In this document: positions 7,411-15,929 of the stretch, one piece after another | Layout of the letters: each line of letters opens with the position of its first letter | How positions within the stretch are numbered: the stretch's first letter is position 1 | Assembly: GCA_024403775.1 (NCBI GenBank) | Contig: JAKSRE010000026.1 | Span: 1-36,308, forward strand | DNA from: Clostridia bacterium | GTDB lineage: Bacteria > Bacillota > Clostridia > Saccharofermentanales > Saccharofermentanaceae | Length of the DNA stretch: 36,308 nucleotides | Reading direction: 5' to 3' | The notes under the pieces: generated by a model | What the model was told of the DNA's origin: nothing | Seen by the model: the letters and a program-made list of their open reading frames with translations, nothing else | The model's database searches: none | Translations under genes and position numbers: made by a program

Positions 7411-10400
7411 TTAAGCTTTAACAACTGACAATGTAATTGTCTCACCATTAACAGTCCATTCCTTGGCATTCTCTGTAGCCTCAGCCTTAACCTCAACAGC
7501 GAGAACCTCAGAAGCAATGTAATCCTTCTTCTTCTCGATAATTGAAGCAAGCTTCTCATTACCTGCATAACCAAGAATAATTCTGTCTGTTACCTCAAGA
7601 CCAGTCTCCTTACGCTGTGTCTGAATCTTAGAGATAAGCTCACGAACATTACCATCTTCGATAAGTTCTTCAGTAAGAACTGTATTAATAGATACTGTAA
7701 TGCCCTTATCTGTCTGAGTAGACAAGCCCTCAACCTGAACATTCTCAACAATAAAGTCATCCTTTGTCATCTCGAATGAATCACCATCTACTTCAATAGT
7801 AATTGATCCATTATTAAGAGCTTCCATTGTCTCCTTACCAGGAAGATTAGCAATTACTTCCTTTGCGCTATTGAGCTTAGAACCAAACTTACGTCCGCAA
7901 GTCTTAAGCTGTGGCTTAAACTTATAATCCATAAGCTTAGAAGCATCCTTGAGAACCTCAATTGAACGAACATTAAGCTCATCAAGAACGATTGACTTAT
8001 ACTCATCGTCAAGTTCCTTGTCAGCTACTACATAGATATCAGAGATAGGCTGTCTGTTCTTAATTGAAGCCTGATTACGACAAGCTCTACCAAGAACAAC
8101 GATATTCTGAATCAAGTCCATCTCCTCTTCAATCTTAGCATCAATAAGACTCTCGTCTGCTACTGGATAATCACAGAAGTGTACTGACTCTGGTGCATTC
8201 TTATTTACTGAACGAACAAGATTCTGGTAAACAGATTCTGTAATGAAAGGAACAAATGGTGCACAAAGTCTTGTCAACTGCTCAAGAACAGTATACAAAG
8301 TCATATAAGCATCAATCTTATCCTTTGTCATATCACCAGCCCAGTATCTCTCACGTCCACGACGTACATACCAGTTAGAAAGCTCATCAGTAAATTCCTG
8401 AATAAGTCTAGCTGAAGCAGTGATATCGTAATTTTCCATCTTGTTATCAACAGTCTTGATAAGAGTATTGAGCTTAGACAATACCCATCTGTCCATAGCA
8501 CCAAGATTCTTAACATCAAGTGTGTAATCATTTGGATTAAATTTATCGATACTAGCGTACATAATATAGAATGCATATGTATTCCAGTAAGTTCCGATAA
8601 ACTTTCTCTGTCCTTCCTTTACTGCATCACCGTGGAATCTGTTAGGAAGCCATGGTGCAGAATTAACATAGAAATACCATCTGATAGCATCAGCACCATA
8701 TGTCTTAAGTGCGTCAAATGGATCAACAGCATTACCCTTAGACTTACTCATCTTCTGTCCGTTCTCATCCTGAACGTGACCGAGAACGATTACGTTCTCA
8801 TAGCAAGGCTTATTAAAGAGAAGTGTTGATTCTGCAAGAAGTGAATAGAACCATCCTCTTGTCTGGTCAACAGCCTCAGAAATAAACTGAGCCGGGAACT
8901 GCTGCTCAAAGAGATCCTTATTCTCGAATGGATAGTGATGCTGAGCAAATGGCATAGCACCAGAATCGAACCAGCAGTCAATAACCTCTGGTACTCTCTT
9001 CATTGTCTTTCCACACTTAGGACATGGGAAAGTTACAGCATCGATATATGGTCTGTGGAGTTCAACCTTTGCATTCTCAGGGTTACCTGACATCTCAGCA
9101 AGTTCTGCACGAGAACCAATTGAATGCTGATAACCACACTCACATTCCCAAATGTTAAGTGGTGTACCCCAGTAACGGTTACGGCTGATTGCCCAGTCCT
9201 GAAGATTCTCAAGCCAGTCACCAAAACGGCCCTTACCAATTGACTCAGGAATCCAGTTAATCTTATTGTTATTATCAATCATCTGCTGCTGAACAGCTGT
9301 CATCTTGATATACCAAGACTCTCTTGCATAATAGATAAGTGGTGTATCGCATCTCCAACAATGTGGATAGCTGTGCTCAAACTTAGGAGCATCAAAAAGA
9401 AGTCCAGCTTCCTCAAGAGCCTCAAGTACAGGCATATCTGCCTTCTTAACAAACATTCCATCCCATGGAGTACCGCCAATCATCTCACCCTTGCCATCAA
9501 CGAGCTGAACAAATGGAAGATCATACTTACGACCTACCTGAGCATCGTCTTCACCAAATGCAGGAGCGATATGAACAACACCAGTACCATCTGTAAGAGT
9601 TACATATTCATCACATGTTACATAAAAAGCCTTCTTATGCTGCTTTTCAGCCAAAGGAGTTGCATATGGGAAAAGTGGAACGTATTCCTTATTCTCAAGA
9701 TCCTTACCCTTATATGATTCGAGAACCTCAACATCATCACCAAGTACAGCTTGTACAAGAGCCTTAGCCATGTAATATACAAGACCATCCTTATTACTCT
9801 TAACCTTTACGTACTCATATTCTGGATGCATACAAAGAGCAACGTTACTTGGAAGTGTCCAAGGTGTTGTTGTCCATGCAAGAATATAAGCATCCTCATC
9901 AACACACTTAAAACGAACTACAGCTGAACGTTCTTTAACATCCTTATAGCCCTGAGCTACCTCCTGGCTTGAAAGAGGTGTACCACAACGAGGACAATAA
10001 GGAACAATCTTAAAGCCCTTGTACAATAAATCCTTATTCCAGATTTCCTTCAAAGCCCACCACTCAGACTCAATAAAATTATCATCATAAGTTACGTATG
10101 GGTTTTCCATATCAGCCCAGAAACCAACAGTATTTGAGAAATCTTCCCACATACCCTTATACTTCCAAACTGATTCCTTACACTTATCGATAAATGGCTC
10201 AAGACCATACTCCTCAATCTGCTCTTTACCATCAAGGCCAAGCAACTTCTCAACCTCAATCTCTACAGGAAGACCATGAGTATCCCATCCAGCCTTTCTA
10301 GGAACCATATATCCCTTCATTGTACGATATCTTGGAATCATATCCTTGATTACACGAGTAAGTACATGTCCGATATGTGGCTTACCATTTGCCGTTGGAG

Positions 10401-10539
10401 GTCCATCGTAGAATGTATATGTCTCACCCTGTCTTCTGAGTTCCATACTCTTCTTGAATATGTCATTCTCTTTCCAGAAAGCAAGAACTTCATTCTCTCT
10501 GTCAATAAAATTCATGTCAGTAGATACTTTTTTGTACAT
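7411..10539 (-). CDS. ileS: Isoleucyl-tRNA synthetase, long type-2-like form
   Basis: This 1042-aa cytoplasmic class I synthetase charges tRNA-Ile. The HIGH motif is PHIGHVLTR (about 56-64) and the KMSKS motif is GQKMSKSKGN (about 597-606). The editing CP1 domain lies between them, with the AWTTTPWTLPSNVALC threonine-rich loop. The C-terminal anticodon-binding region contains WYVRRGRERYW. The motifs GWDTHGLPVEIEVEK and YCPRCGTPLSSQEV, and the absence of a typical type-1 C-terminal zinc cluster, suggest the eukaryote-like type-2 group, many members of which are poorly inhibited by mupirocin; that property is inferred. The ATG at 10539 has AGGTGAG upstream. A promoter lies at 10604-10633, and no T-box leader is present in the roughly 60-base leader. 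First gene of the operon that runs to ispH. Confidence 0.97.
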   Translation of the reverse strand: MYKKVSTDMNFIDRENEVLAFWKENDIFKKSMELRRQGETYTFYDGPPTANGKPHIGHVLTRVIKDMIPRYRTMKGYMVPRKAGWDTHGLPVEIEVEKLLGLDGKEQIEEYGLEPFIDKCKESVWKYKGMWEDFSNTVGFWADMENPYVTYDDNFIESEWWALKEIWNKDLLYKGFKIVPYCPRCGTPLSSQEVAQGYKDVKERSAVVRFKCVDEDAYILAWTTTPWTLPSNVALCMHPEYEYVKVKSNKDGLVYYMAKALVQAVLGDDVEVLESYKGKDLENKEYVPLFPYATPLAEKQHKKAFYVTCDEYVTLTDGTGVVHIAPAFGEDDAQVGRKYDLPFVQLVDGKGEMIGGTPWDGMFVKKADMPVLEALEEAGLLFDAPKFEHSYPHCWRCDTPLIYYARESWYIKMTAVQQQMIDNNNKINWIPESIGKGRFGDWLENLQDWAISRNRYWGTPLNIWECECGYQHSIGSRAELAEMSGNPENAKVELHRPYIDAVTFPCPKCGKTMKRVPEVIDCWFDSGAMPFAQHHYPFENKDLFEQQFPAQFISEAVDQTRGWFYSLLAESTLLFNKPCYENVIVLGHVQDENGQKMSKSKGNAVDPFDALKTYGADAIRWYFYVNSAPWLPNRFHGDAVKEGQRKFIGTYWNTYAFYIMYASIDKFNPNDYTLDVKNLGAMDRWVLSKLNTLIKTVDNKMENYDITASARLIQEFTDELSNWYVRRGRERYWAGDMTKDKIDAYMTLYTVLEQLTRLCAPFVPFITESVYQNLVRSVNKNAPESVHFCDYPVADESLIDAKIEEEMDLIQNIVVLGRACRNQASIKNRQPISDIYVVADKELDDEYKSIVLDELNVRSIEVLKDASKLMDYKFKPQLKTCGRKFGSKLNSAKEVIANLPGKETMEALNNGSITIEVDGDSFEMTKDDFIVENVQVEGLSTQTDKGITVSINTVLTEELIEDGNVRELISKIQTQRKETGLEVTDRIILGYAGNEKLASIIEKKKDYIASEVLAVEVKAEATENAKEWTVNGETITLSVVKA

Positions 10540-10603
10540 AATCTCACCTGCTTATATATAAATAATTGATTTAAAATCTCAAATCGCTATATGACGACTT
10601 AAT

Positions 10604-10633
10604 ATTATATAAATTATCATCAAGTAAAGTCAA
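10604..10633 (-). promoter_or_regulatory. Sigma-A promoter of the ileS operon
   Basis: On the minus strand, TTGACT (10628-10633) is followed by 18 bases and a perfect TATAAT (10604-10609). The start point would be near 10597, giving a leader of roughly 60 bases. It begins just after the stop codon of the HD-domain gene. No terminator hairpin was found in between, so read-through from the upstream operon may add to ileS expression. Confidence 0.7.
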
Positions 10634-10638
10634 GAACA

Positions 10639-11220
10639 TCAATCTCTTGACTCAACAATAAATGCACTTTCCATATCTGATGTATGAAGAGCAACCAGTG
10701 CTGGGAACTTTTCAGCACACTTTGAAAATGGATCACTATAACTATCACTCTCTCTTCCCATATGATATCTAATCATTGCATATTCCTCTGACTTTAGTGG
10801 AATAAAACACTGAACCAGATAACATGACTTGTCACCATGTCCTAATGGAAGTTTGTCATCAACTCCCCACTCTTCGATTTCCTGCCATACTCCATCAATC
10901 TTACGATTACGCTTCTGTACAGAATAAAAGTTAGCTTTGCAAATATCATGAAGAAGTGCCGTAATAATAACAGTATCTTCAGGAATACTTATAAGACCTG
11001 AATCAACCTTGCCTTTAAGAAGTTTATATACATTCAATGAATGCTGCGCTAGTCCGCCCTTCTCAGACAAGTGGTATTTTGTGGAAGCAGGAGCAGTAAA
11101 AAAGTCTGTCTCTCCAAGCCACTTAACTAATCTCTCTATTCCTGCTCTTTTTGTAGACAACAGAAGTTCCTCAATCATTTTTCTATTGTTTTCAACTACA
11201 TCGGGTGTCAGACTACTCAT
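10639..11220 (-). CDS. HD-domain metal-dependent hydrolase
   Basis: A 193-aa single-domain protein of the HD superfamily, which usually hydrolyses phosphate esters of nucleotides. Metal ligands visible are His in GGLAQHSLNVYKLL (about 58), His-Asp in ALLHDICKAN (about 90-91), and downstream His in GHGDKS and IRYHMGRES. There is no RelA, GGDEF or RNA-binding partner domain. The start overlaps the stop of the pseudouridine synthase gene (ATGA, 4 bases), so the two are probably translationally coupled. The substrate cannot be assigned from sequence. Confidence 0.85.
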   Translation of the reverse strand: MSSLTPDVVENNRKMIEELLLSTKRAGIERLVKWLGETDFFTAPASTKYHLSEKGGLAQHSLNVYKLLKGKVDSGLISIPEDTVIITALLHDICKANFYSVQKRNRKIDGVWQEIEEWGVDDKLPLGHGDKSCYLVQCFIPLKSEEYAMIRYHMGRESDSYSDPFSKCAEKFPALVALHTSDMESAFIVESRD

Positions 11221-11972
11221 AATCTCTCCTTATCAAAAATTTTCCAAATCTCATTATCAGAGACATTTAATTCAAATACCATCGGCTCCTTTGAAGTAGG
11301 ATGCTTAAATCCGAGATAAAAAGATTCAAGACAAACACTCGAAGCCCAAGAAGATGTAATACTCGTATTATATTTGTTATCTCCAATCAGAGGATGCCCT
11401 TCATCGCTGAACTGAACTCTAATCTGATGTGAACGCCCAGTAATAAGTAAAACCTCAACAAGAGAAATATCTCTTCCCTTATATTGGGTAACATCCAAAA
11501 CTTTATATTCAAGATGACACTCTTTACTTTCCTTACCTGAAGTCTTACTCCCTCTCGAAAAGTTATTCTTAGAATCCTTCGTAAGATAAGAATCAAGCGT
11601 TCCAGAACTTAAGGGATTTCCAACTTTTCCATCAGCAATAAGACGATACCTTTTCTCAAACTCATGATTACGAATCTGCTCAGATATTCTTGAAGCACCT
11701 TTACTCGTTTTGGCAAAAACCATTACTCCAGCTACTGGCCTGTCAAGTCTGTGAACTAATCCCAAAAACACCTGACCAGGCTTATTGTATTTTTCTTTAA
11801 GATAACTCTTAAGAATTGTCAGCATATCAGGGCTATTACTTCCATCTGCCTGTGACAAAACTCCAGCTGGTTTATAAGCTATAATGATATGATTATCTTC
11901 ATAAAATACGTAAATAAAGCCATATCGCCTAACAGAGATTCTATCGATAGCATTAGTAAAATCACAAAGCAT
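11217..11972 (-). CDS. RluA-family 23S rRNA/tRNA pseudouridine synthase
   Basis: This 251-aa enzyme isomerises uridine to pseudouridine in structured RNA. The catalytic Asp is in HRLDRPVAGVMVFAK. Also visible are the N-terminal KPAGVLSQADG motif and the C-terminal GRSHQIRVQFSDEGHPLIGD motif. No S4 domain is present, so it resembles the short YjbO/RluA-like members rather than RluD. I place the start at the ATG at 11972 because AGGTGGG lies 9 bases upstream; the longer frame adds 15 residues that are read inside the methyltransferase gene. It overlaps the methyltransferase stop by 11 bases and the HD gene by 4 bases. The modified position is unknown. Confidence 0.9.
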   Translation of the reverse strand: MLCDFTNAIDRISVRRYGFIYVFYEDNHIIIAYKPAGVLSQADGSNSPDMLTILKSYLKEKYNKPGQVFLGLVHRLDRPVAGVMVFAKTSKGASRISEQIRNHEFEKRYRLIADGKVGNPLSSGTLDSYLTKDSKNNFSRGSKTSGKESKECHLEYKVLDVTQYKGRDISLVEVLLITGRSHQIRVQFSDEGHPLIGDNKYNTSITSSWASSVCLESFYLGFKHPTSKEPMVFELNVSDNEIWKIFDKERL

Positions 11973-12882
11973 TATCAGGAACCCACCTAGCAGTCTGTCC
12001 ACATGGAAGAATAACATTACATGAGGCCATATCTTTTACTGGAAGACCTAACTCCTCAGCTTCAATTCTTCCTCCCAGTTTTGAAGCTACAGCAAGTGCC
12101 ATTACATCTGCAGATGCCTTGGCAGTAATTGCAGAGGCATAGGAACTACAAATCATGAATAATGGATCATCAGAAAGAACTTCAGAACATTTTGACATGA
12201 GTTCATAAAGAGAATCTTCCAGTTTCCATAGTTCACCTGAAGGACCTCTTCCGTATGCTGGGGGATCCATAATTATTCCATCATACTTTCGCCCACGACG
12301 GATCTCACGCTCTATAAATCTATTGCAATCCTCTGCAATAAAACGAATATAATTATTCTCTATTCCACTTAATTTTACATTCTCTTTTGCTTTAAGAATC
12401 ATACCCTTTGAAGCATCAACATGAACTACCTCGTCGGCGCCGTGTATGCTGGAAGCGATGGTAGCAGCACCAGTATAAGCAAAAAGATTCAAAATTTTGA
12501 TATCTTTCCTTCCATCCTTCTTTGCCTGTTCAATAATTCTGCCACAAAAATCCCAGTTATCAGCCTGCTCAGGAAAAAGTCCAGTATGCTTAAATGAAGT
12601 TGGTTCAATACCAAAAACCATTTTCTTTCCAAGAGAATTGTAGGAAATAGTCCATCTCTGAGGCATTGCTTTTACTCTTGTCCAGGCACCGCCTCCAGAA
12701 GTACTTCTTTTATAAATTGCATGAACATTTTTATTCCAGCCCTCATTACTGAATTTTTCTGGAATTGGCCAAAAAGCCTGTGGATCAGGACGTCTTAAGT
12801 AGACATTACCCCATCTCTCATATTTCTCTCCATTACCTGCGGAGATAACTTCAAAGTCTTCCCATTTATCTGCAACGAACAA
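11962..12882 (-). CDS. Class I SAM-dependent methyltransferase, RlmI/RlmK-like (probable rRNA methylase)
   Basis: This 306-aa protein has the Rossmann methyltransferase core. SAM motif I is ILNLFAYTGAATIA (about 138-151), followed by the acidic VVHVDASKGM segment, and motif IV is IIMDPPAYGRGP (about 207-218), which is typical of COG1092-type 23S rRNA cytosine or guanine methylases. No PUA domain is seen at the N-terminus, so it is shorter than RlmI. The start is TTG at 12882 with a perfect AGGAGG 7 bases upstream; the nearby ATG is out of frame. It follows the lipoprotein gene by 19 bases and overlaps the pseudouridine synthase gene. Two RNA-modification enzymes in tandem suggest a shared role in ribosome maturation; the target base is not known. 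Confidence 0.87.
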   Translation of the reverse strand: MFVADKWEDFEVISAGNGEKYERWGNVYLRRPDPQAFWPIPEKFSNEGWNKNVHAIYKRSTSGGGAWTRVKAMPQRWTISYNSLGKKMVFGIEPTSFKHTGLFPEQADNWDFCGRIIEQAKKDGRKDIKILNLFAYTGAATIASSIHGADEVVHVDASKGMILKAKENVKLSGIENNYIRFIAEDCNRFIEREIRRGRKYDGIIMDPPAYGRGPSGELWKLEDSLYELMSKCSEVLSDDPLFMICSSYASAITAKASADVMALAVASKLGGRIEAEELGLPVKDMASCNVILPCGQTARWVPDNAL

Positions 12883-12901
12883 AACATTTCCTCCTAGTAG
12901 G

Positions 12902-13816
12902 TTAACTCACTTTTATACTTTCTGAACTAATCAGTTTATAGTCACTAAATTTCAAATCAATTCTATACTCACCAGGTTCAAAATCATTGTTACCAATATC
13001 AAATCTTGAAAAATCAGCAATCAGAACGACATCACTATTCATCTTAGCATCATATGAAGATACTAAAGAATCACCTTTATATAATTCCACTGTAAAATCG
13101 ACAGTTATTGGAGAAATAAAGTAGAAAGCTACTCGCAATGTCTGTGGTTTTTCCATTACCATGTCATTCATTCCACCTAAATAATCAGTACATAAATCTG
13201 TCATAGGATTTGATCTGAAACTATCGAACCAACAGCTTCCCTGATATAAAGACAAAATAAAATCATAATCAAGGGCAACTGGCATTCCATTATTATCTAG
13301 TACTTCTATATTTTCATAACCCAATTTCAACAAATCATTTATTGGAGAAAAATCATCAAAAATGTAATCTCTCCCATCAATAAGGATTGTTAATTTAACA
13401 ACAACACTGGTGATATCAGCAGAATTAATCGCATCACGATATACTTCTTCAGTAGCACTTGGATTCTTCTTTGCTATTGCGCCAAAATCAATATAGTTGA
13501 AAACAACTTTACATACCGCCTTTTTACGAGAACTATTTACAGAAATAGAATCAAGTTCAAACTTAACCTTATTTAAGGCTTCGTTAAATAAATCCTCTCT
13601 TTCTTCTGTAAATTCTGGTATCCAAACTTGATTTTTGCAATATTTTGAAGAAGCAAGATAAAAATCCGTATTCATCTCTTTTATAACATTATTGGCATAT
13701 TCTGTAACATGACGCAAACTATAGTCATCCATAAAAGCTGAACAACCTGAAAATATAAGTATATTTGCTAATACCAAAACCAGCGTTAATAATTTTGTAA
13801 CTAAGTTTTTACGCAT
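12902..13816 (-). CDS. Lipoprotein with an NTF2-like/beta module, paralogue of the 13959-15410 gene
   Basis: A 304-aa exported protein of unknown function. A signal peptide with lipobox IFSGC makes Cys25 the likely lipidated residue. Residues 30-160 form an alpha/beta region with the run CKVVFNYIDFGAIAKKN, and about 200-304 form a beta-rich module starting at GSCWFDSF and ending in EPGEYRIDLKFSD. Both parts align by eye with the next lipoprotein upstream (VDVIFTYADANKIAK; WWCLDEED and PGAYTVIVTDAS), so the two are tandem paralogues. It is the first gene of an operon with the methyltransferase, pseudouridine synthase and HD genes, although no functional link is obvious. AAGGGA lies 6-7 bases before the ATG. 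A good promoter is at 13845-13873. Confidence 0.75.
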   Translation of the reverse strand: MRKNLVTKLLTLVLVLANILIFSGCSAFMDDYSLRHVTEYANNVIKEMNTDFYLASSKYCKNQVWIPEFTEEREDLFNEALNKVKFELDSISVNSSRKKAVCKVVFNYIDFGAIAKKNPSATEEVYRDAINSADITSVVVKLTILIDGRDYIFDDFSPINDLLKLGYENIEVLDNNGMPVALDYDFILSLYQGSCWFDSFRSNPMTDLCTDYLGGMNDMVMEKPQTLRVAFYFISPITVDFTVELYKGDSLVSSYDAKMNSDVVLIADFSRFDIGNNDFEPGEYRIDLKFSDYKLISSESIKVS

Positions 13817-13844
13817 AAATATCCCTTAATAAGTATTCAGAAAT

Positions 13845-13873
13845 ATAATAATGCAAAACTAACCCATTTTCAA
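13845..13873 (-). promoter_or_regulatory. Sigma-A promoter of the lipoprotein-methyltransferase-rluA-HD operon
   Basis: On the minus strand, TTGAAA (13868-13873), a 17-base spacer and TATTAT (13845-13850) lie about 30 bases before the ATG of the 304-aa lipoprotein and just after the terminator of the preceding lipoprotein gene. Spacing and location are right for a vegetative promoter. Confidence 0.6.
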
Positions 13874-13897
13874 ATATCTGAAAAATACACAAAGTAC

Positions 13898-13936
13898 AAA
13901 AAAACACCACAAAAGCGTAATTACTTTTGTGGTGTT
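13898..13936 (-). terminator. Rho-independent terminator after the 483-aa lipoprotein gene
   Basis: AACACCACAAAAG (13903-13915) and CTTTTGTGGTGTT (13924-13936) form a perfect 13-base stem with an 8-base loop. On the minus strand the stem is followed by a run of seven T (plus-strand A, 13898-13904, partly within the stem). It lies 22 bases beyond the stop codon at 13959. It separates the two paralogous lipoprotein genes into different transcripts. Confidence 0.92.
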
Positions 13937-13958
13937 ATAAAGTCAATAAAATTAACTA

Positions 13959-15410
13959 TTACTCAACTACTTCAATATCAGCATAGATAACCATGTTTGT
14001 CTTAGAAGCATCTGTTACGATTACTGTGTAAGCACCAGGAACGAATCCATCAGGATTTGTAAACTCGATATCATAATATGTACCGTTTGTGTACTCTGTT
14101 GGAGAAATAGTAGCAGAATAGATCATCTGGTACTCAGAACCTACGCTGTAATAGTACTCAAAGTAAAGTTCACCAGTTGTGCCCTGCTCAACTTCTACTG
14201 AGTAAGCCATTGTTACAGTATCAGTATTATAAGCTACATATCCATTGCTATCTAATGTCATAGTCTCATCATAATCCCACCAACCGCTTTCAAGCATGCT
14301 GTCATAGAAATCAGCATCATAGAAATAAGAAGCAGAATCCTCATCATAAATCTCTTCAACATCAGTCTCACCAGCAGAGATTGCATCCTCTGTATCCCAG
14401 TAGCACTCAAGAGCTGGACCAGCAATTGAATCCAAAGAAGCTGCAGCAGTAGCAGCTGCTGTTGTTGCAGCAGTTGTAGCCTCTGTCTCAACTACGCTGT
14501 TATAAACAACAGTACATGTATCTGAAGCAACAACCTTATCAGTATTTGCATCATAGATAGAAATCTCGTAAGTACCATCTGCCATATACCAGCCGTCATC
14601 ACCAACAGGGCAACCTTCATTGCTGTTAGAATACTCACAGTACATATAGCCATAATCTCTTTCGACATCACTTGTATAAATCAAACCACCGTTATAATTA
14701 ACTGTGAAGTAATAATCAATATATACATCGTAGTATTCGTCCTTCATTATCATATCGAGCTCGATGTAAGAAGTATCAATATAAGTCTTTGTATCCTCCT
14801 CATCAAGGCACCACCACTCAACTACATCAATCATGTCCTCGATAGGAGCTGAGAAAGTAACATCTACTTCCATTCCTTCGATAAACTTCTCAATAGCTGA
14901 GAAATTTGAGAGTAACCACTCGTCATCAACAAGCTCAAACTCCATTGTAACTGTCTTCTCTGTTGTCTCTTTTGCCTTCTTAATAGCGCTAACAAAAGTA
15001 TCAACATCAGTAATATTATCCTCATCCTTAGCAATCTTATTTGCATCAGCATAAGTAAAAATAACATCAACTGAACCAGAAGCTGCCTTTGTTGAAGCGT
15101 CTACTGACTTCTCATCTACCTCATACTCAATTGAATCAAGGATAGCATTACAGATCTGAGCATCAGGAATATCCTCAGAAAGGAACTCAAAGAAAAACTC
15201 CATTGCCTCAACGTGATCTTTGTACTTCTTAGCATCTTCATTCAAAAGACCAGTATAATTCTTTGCCTTCTTTGAAGTCAAAGCATCTACTACTGAACCA
15301 GCTGCCTCGATAACCTGATCCTTAGCCTTGTCTCCACAAGCTGTAAGGCTCATAAGCATTGAAGCAGATAAAACAAGAGCTGTTGCTTTTTTTACAGAAT
15401 TGTTCATCAT
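13959..15410 (-). CDS. Large modular lipoprotein of unknown function
   Basis: A 483-aa surface lipoprotein, very rich in Asp, Glu, Tyr and Ala. The signal peptide ends in lipobox LTAC (Cys25). Residues 30-190 form an NTF2-like alpha/beta region (VDVIFTYADANKIAK at 114-128, ending FSAIEKFIEGME). Two similar beta modules follow: WW199-200 to about 303, and WW377-378 to 483, each closing in a GxYxIxIxDA strand pair. They are joined by an Ala/Thr-rich linker (ETEATTAATTAAATAAAS, about 308-325). A smaller paralogue with a single module is encoded directly downstream (12902-13816). GGAGGT precedes two adjacent ATGs; spacing favours the second one (15407). It looks monocistronic because of the strong terminator. 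Function is not recognised; surface sensing or envelope homeostasis is a guess. Confidence 0.78.
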   Translation of the reverse strand: MMNNSVKKATALVLSASMLMSLTACGDKAKDQVIEAAGSVVDALTSKKAKNYTGLLNEDAKKYKDHVEAMEFFFEFLSEDIPDAQICNAILDSIEYEVDEKSVDASTKAASGSVDVIFTYADANKIAKDEDNITDVDTFVSAIKKAKETTEKTVTMEFELVDDEWLLSNFSAIEKFIEGMEVDVTFSAPIEDMIDVVEWWCLDEEDTKTYIDTSYIELDMIMKDEYYDVYIDYYFTVNYNGGLIYTSDVERDYGYMYCEYSNSNEGCPVGDDGWYMADGTYEISIYDANTDKVVASDTCTVVYNSVVETEATTAATTAAATAAASLDSIAGPALECYWDTEDAISAGETDVEEIYDEDSASYFYDADFYDSMLESGWWDYDETMTLDSNGYVAYNTDTVTMAYSVEVEQGTTGELYFEYYYSVGSEYQMIYSATISPTEYTNGTYYDIEFTNPDGFVPGAYTVIVTDASKTNMVIYADIEVVE

Positions 15411-15478
15411 TTTACCTCCAAAATAAATCCCATAAATAAAACTATTTATAAAACACTATTATATAATATATTAATCAA

Positions 15479-15510
15479 CAAAAAAAACAATCGCATAGAG
15501 GCGATTGTTT
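15479..15510 (-). terminator. Rho-independent terminator after rsfS
   Basis: AAACAATCGC (15485-15494) and GCGATTGTTT (15501-15510) form a 10-base stem with a 6-base loop, and on the minus strand it runs into eight T. It lies 30 bases past the rsfS stop codon and ends the purine/NAD gene group. Confidence 0.9.
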
Positions 15511-15539
15511 CTTTGTTAATTTCACAAAATCTATTGATA

Positions 15540-15881
15540 TTACTGTTCGATTTTTCTATGGTTTTCCCATAACTGCTCCAGATTATACTCCTGTCTCTCT
15601 TCAGGATGGAAAACATGAACAACAACATCCTTATAATCTACTAGTACCCAGTGGTTATTTCCACGACCTTCAACATGATCTGGCATAATACCAAACTCAT
15701 TCTTAATCACATACTCAACTTCATCAGCCAATGCCTTTACCTGAGTAGTAGAATTACCAGTACAGATAATAAAATAATCAGCAAGTGTTGTCTTCTCGGC
15801 AACATCAATTACTTCAATATCGATACCTTTTTTTGAATCAAGAATCTCTGCAATTCTTGTAGCAAGATCTTTACTATCCAT
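15540..15881 (-). CDS. rsfS: Ribosomal silencing factor RsfS
   Basis: This 113-aa protein binds ribosomal protein uL14 and blocks subunit joining, lowering translation under nutrient stress. The diagnostic core is ADYFIICTGNSTTQVKALADEV, followed by EGRGNNHWVLVDYKDVVVHVF near the C-terminus. Length is normal for the family. The ATG at 15881 is preceded by AAGAGGA. It follows nadD-yqeK by 48 bases; nadD, yqeK and rsfS are neighbours in many Firmicutes, so this is the classic order. Confidence 0.96.
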   Translation of the reverse strand: MDSKDLATRIAEILDSKKGIDIEVIDVAEKTTLADYFIICTGNSTTQVKALADEVEYVIKNEFGIMPDHVEGRGNNHWVLVDYKDVVVHVFHPEERQEYNLEQLWENHRKIEQ

Positions 15882-15929
15882 AAAGTATTCCTCTTTCGTT
15901 TATTTATAAATCAATTATACCACAAATAC

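Noticed and set aside
10540..10638. T-box leader upstream of ileS
   Set aside because: The gap is about 100 bases, the leader about 60, and the conserved T-box sequence with a tRNA-Ile specifier and terminator/antiterminator pair is not present.
15411..15485. Promoter for the 483-aa lipoprotein gene
   Set aside because: A TATAAT-like hexamer is present in a very AT-rich stretch but without a convincing -35 at 16-18 bases. Left unassigned.
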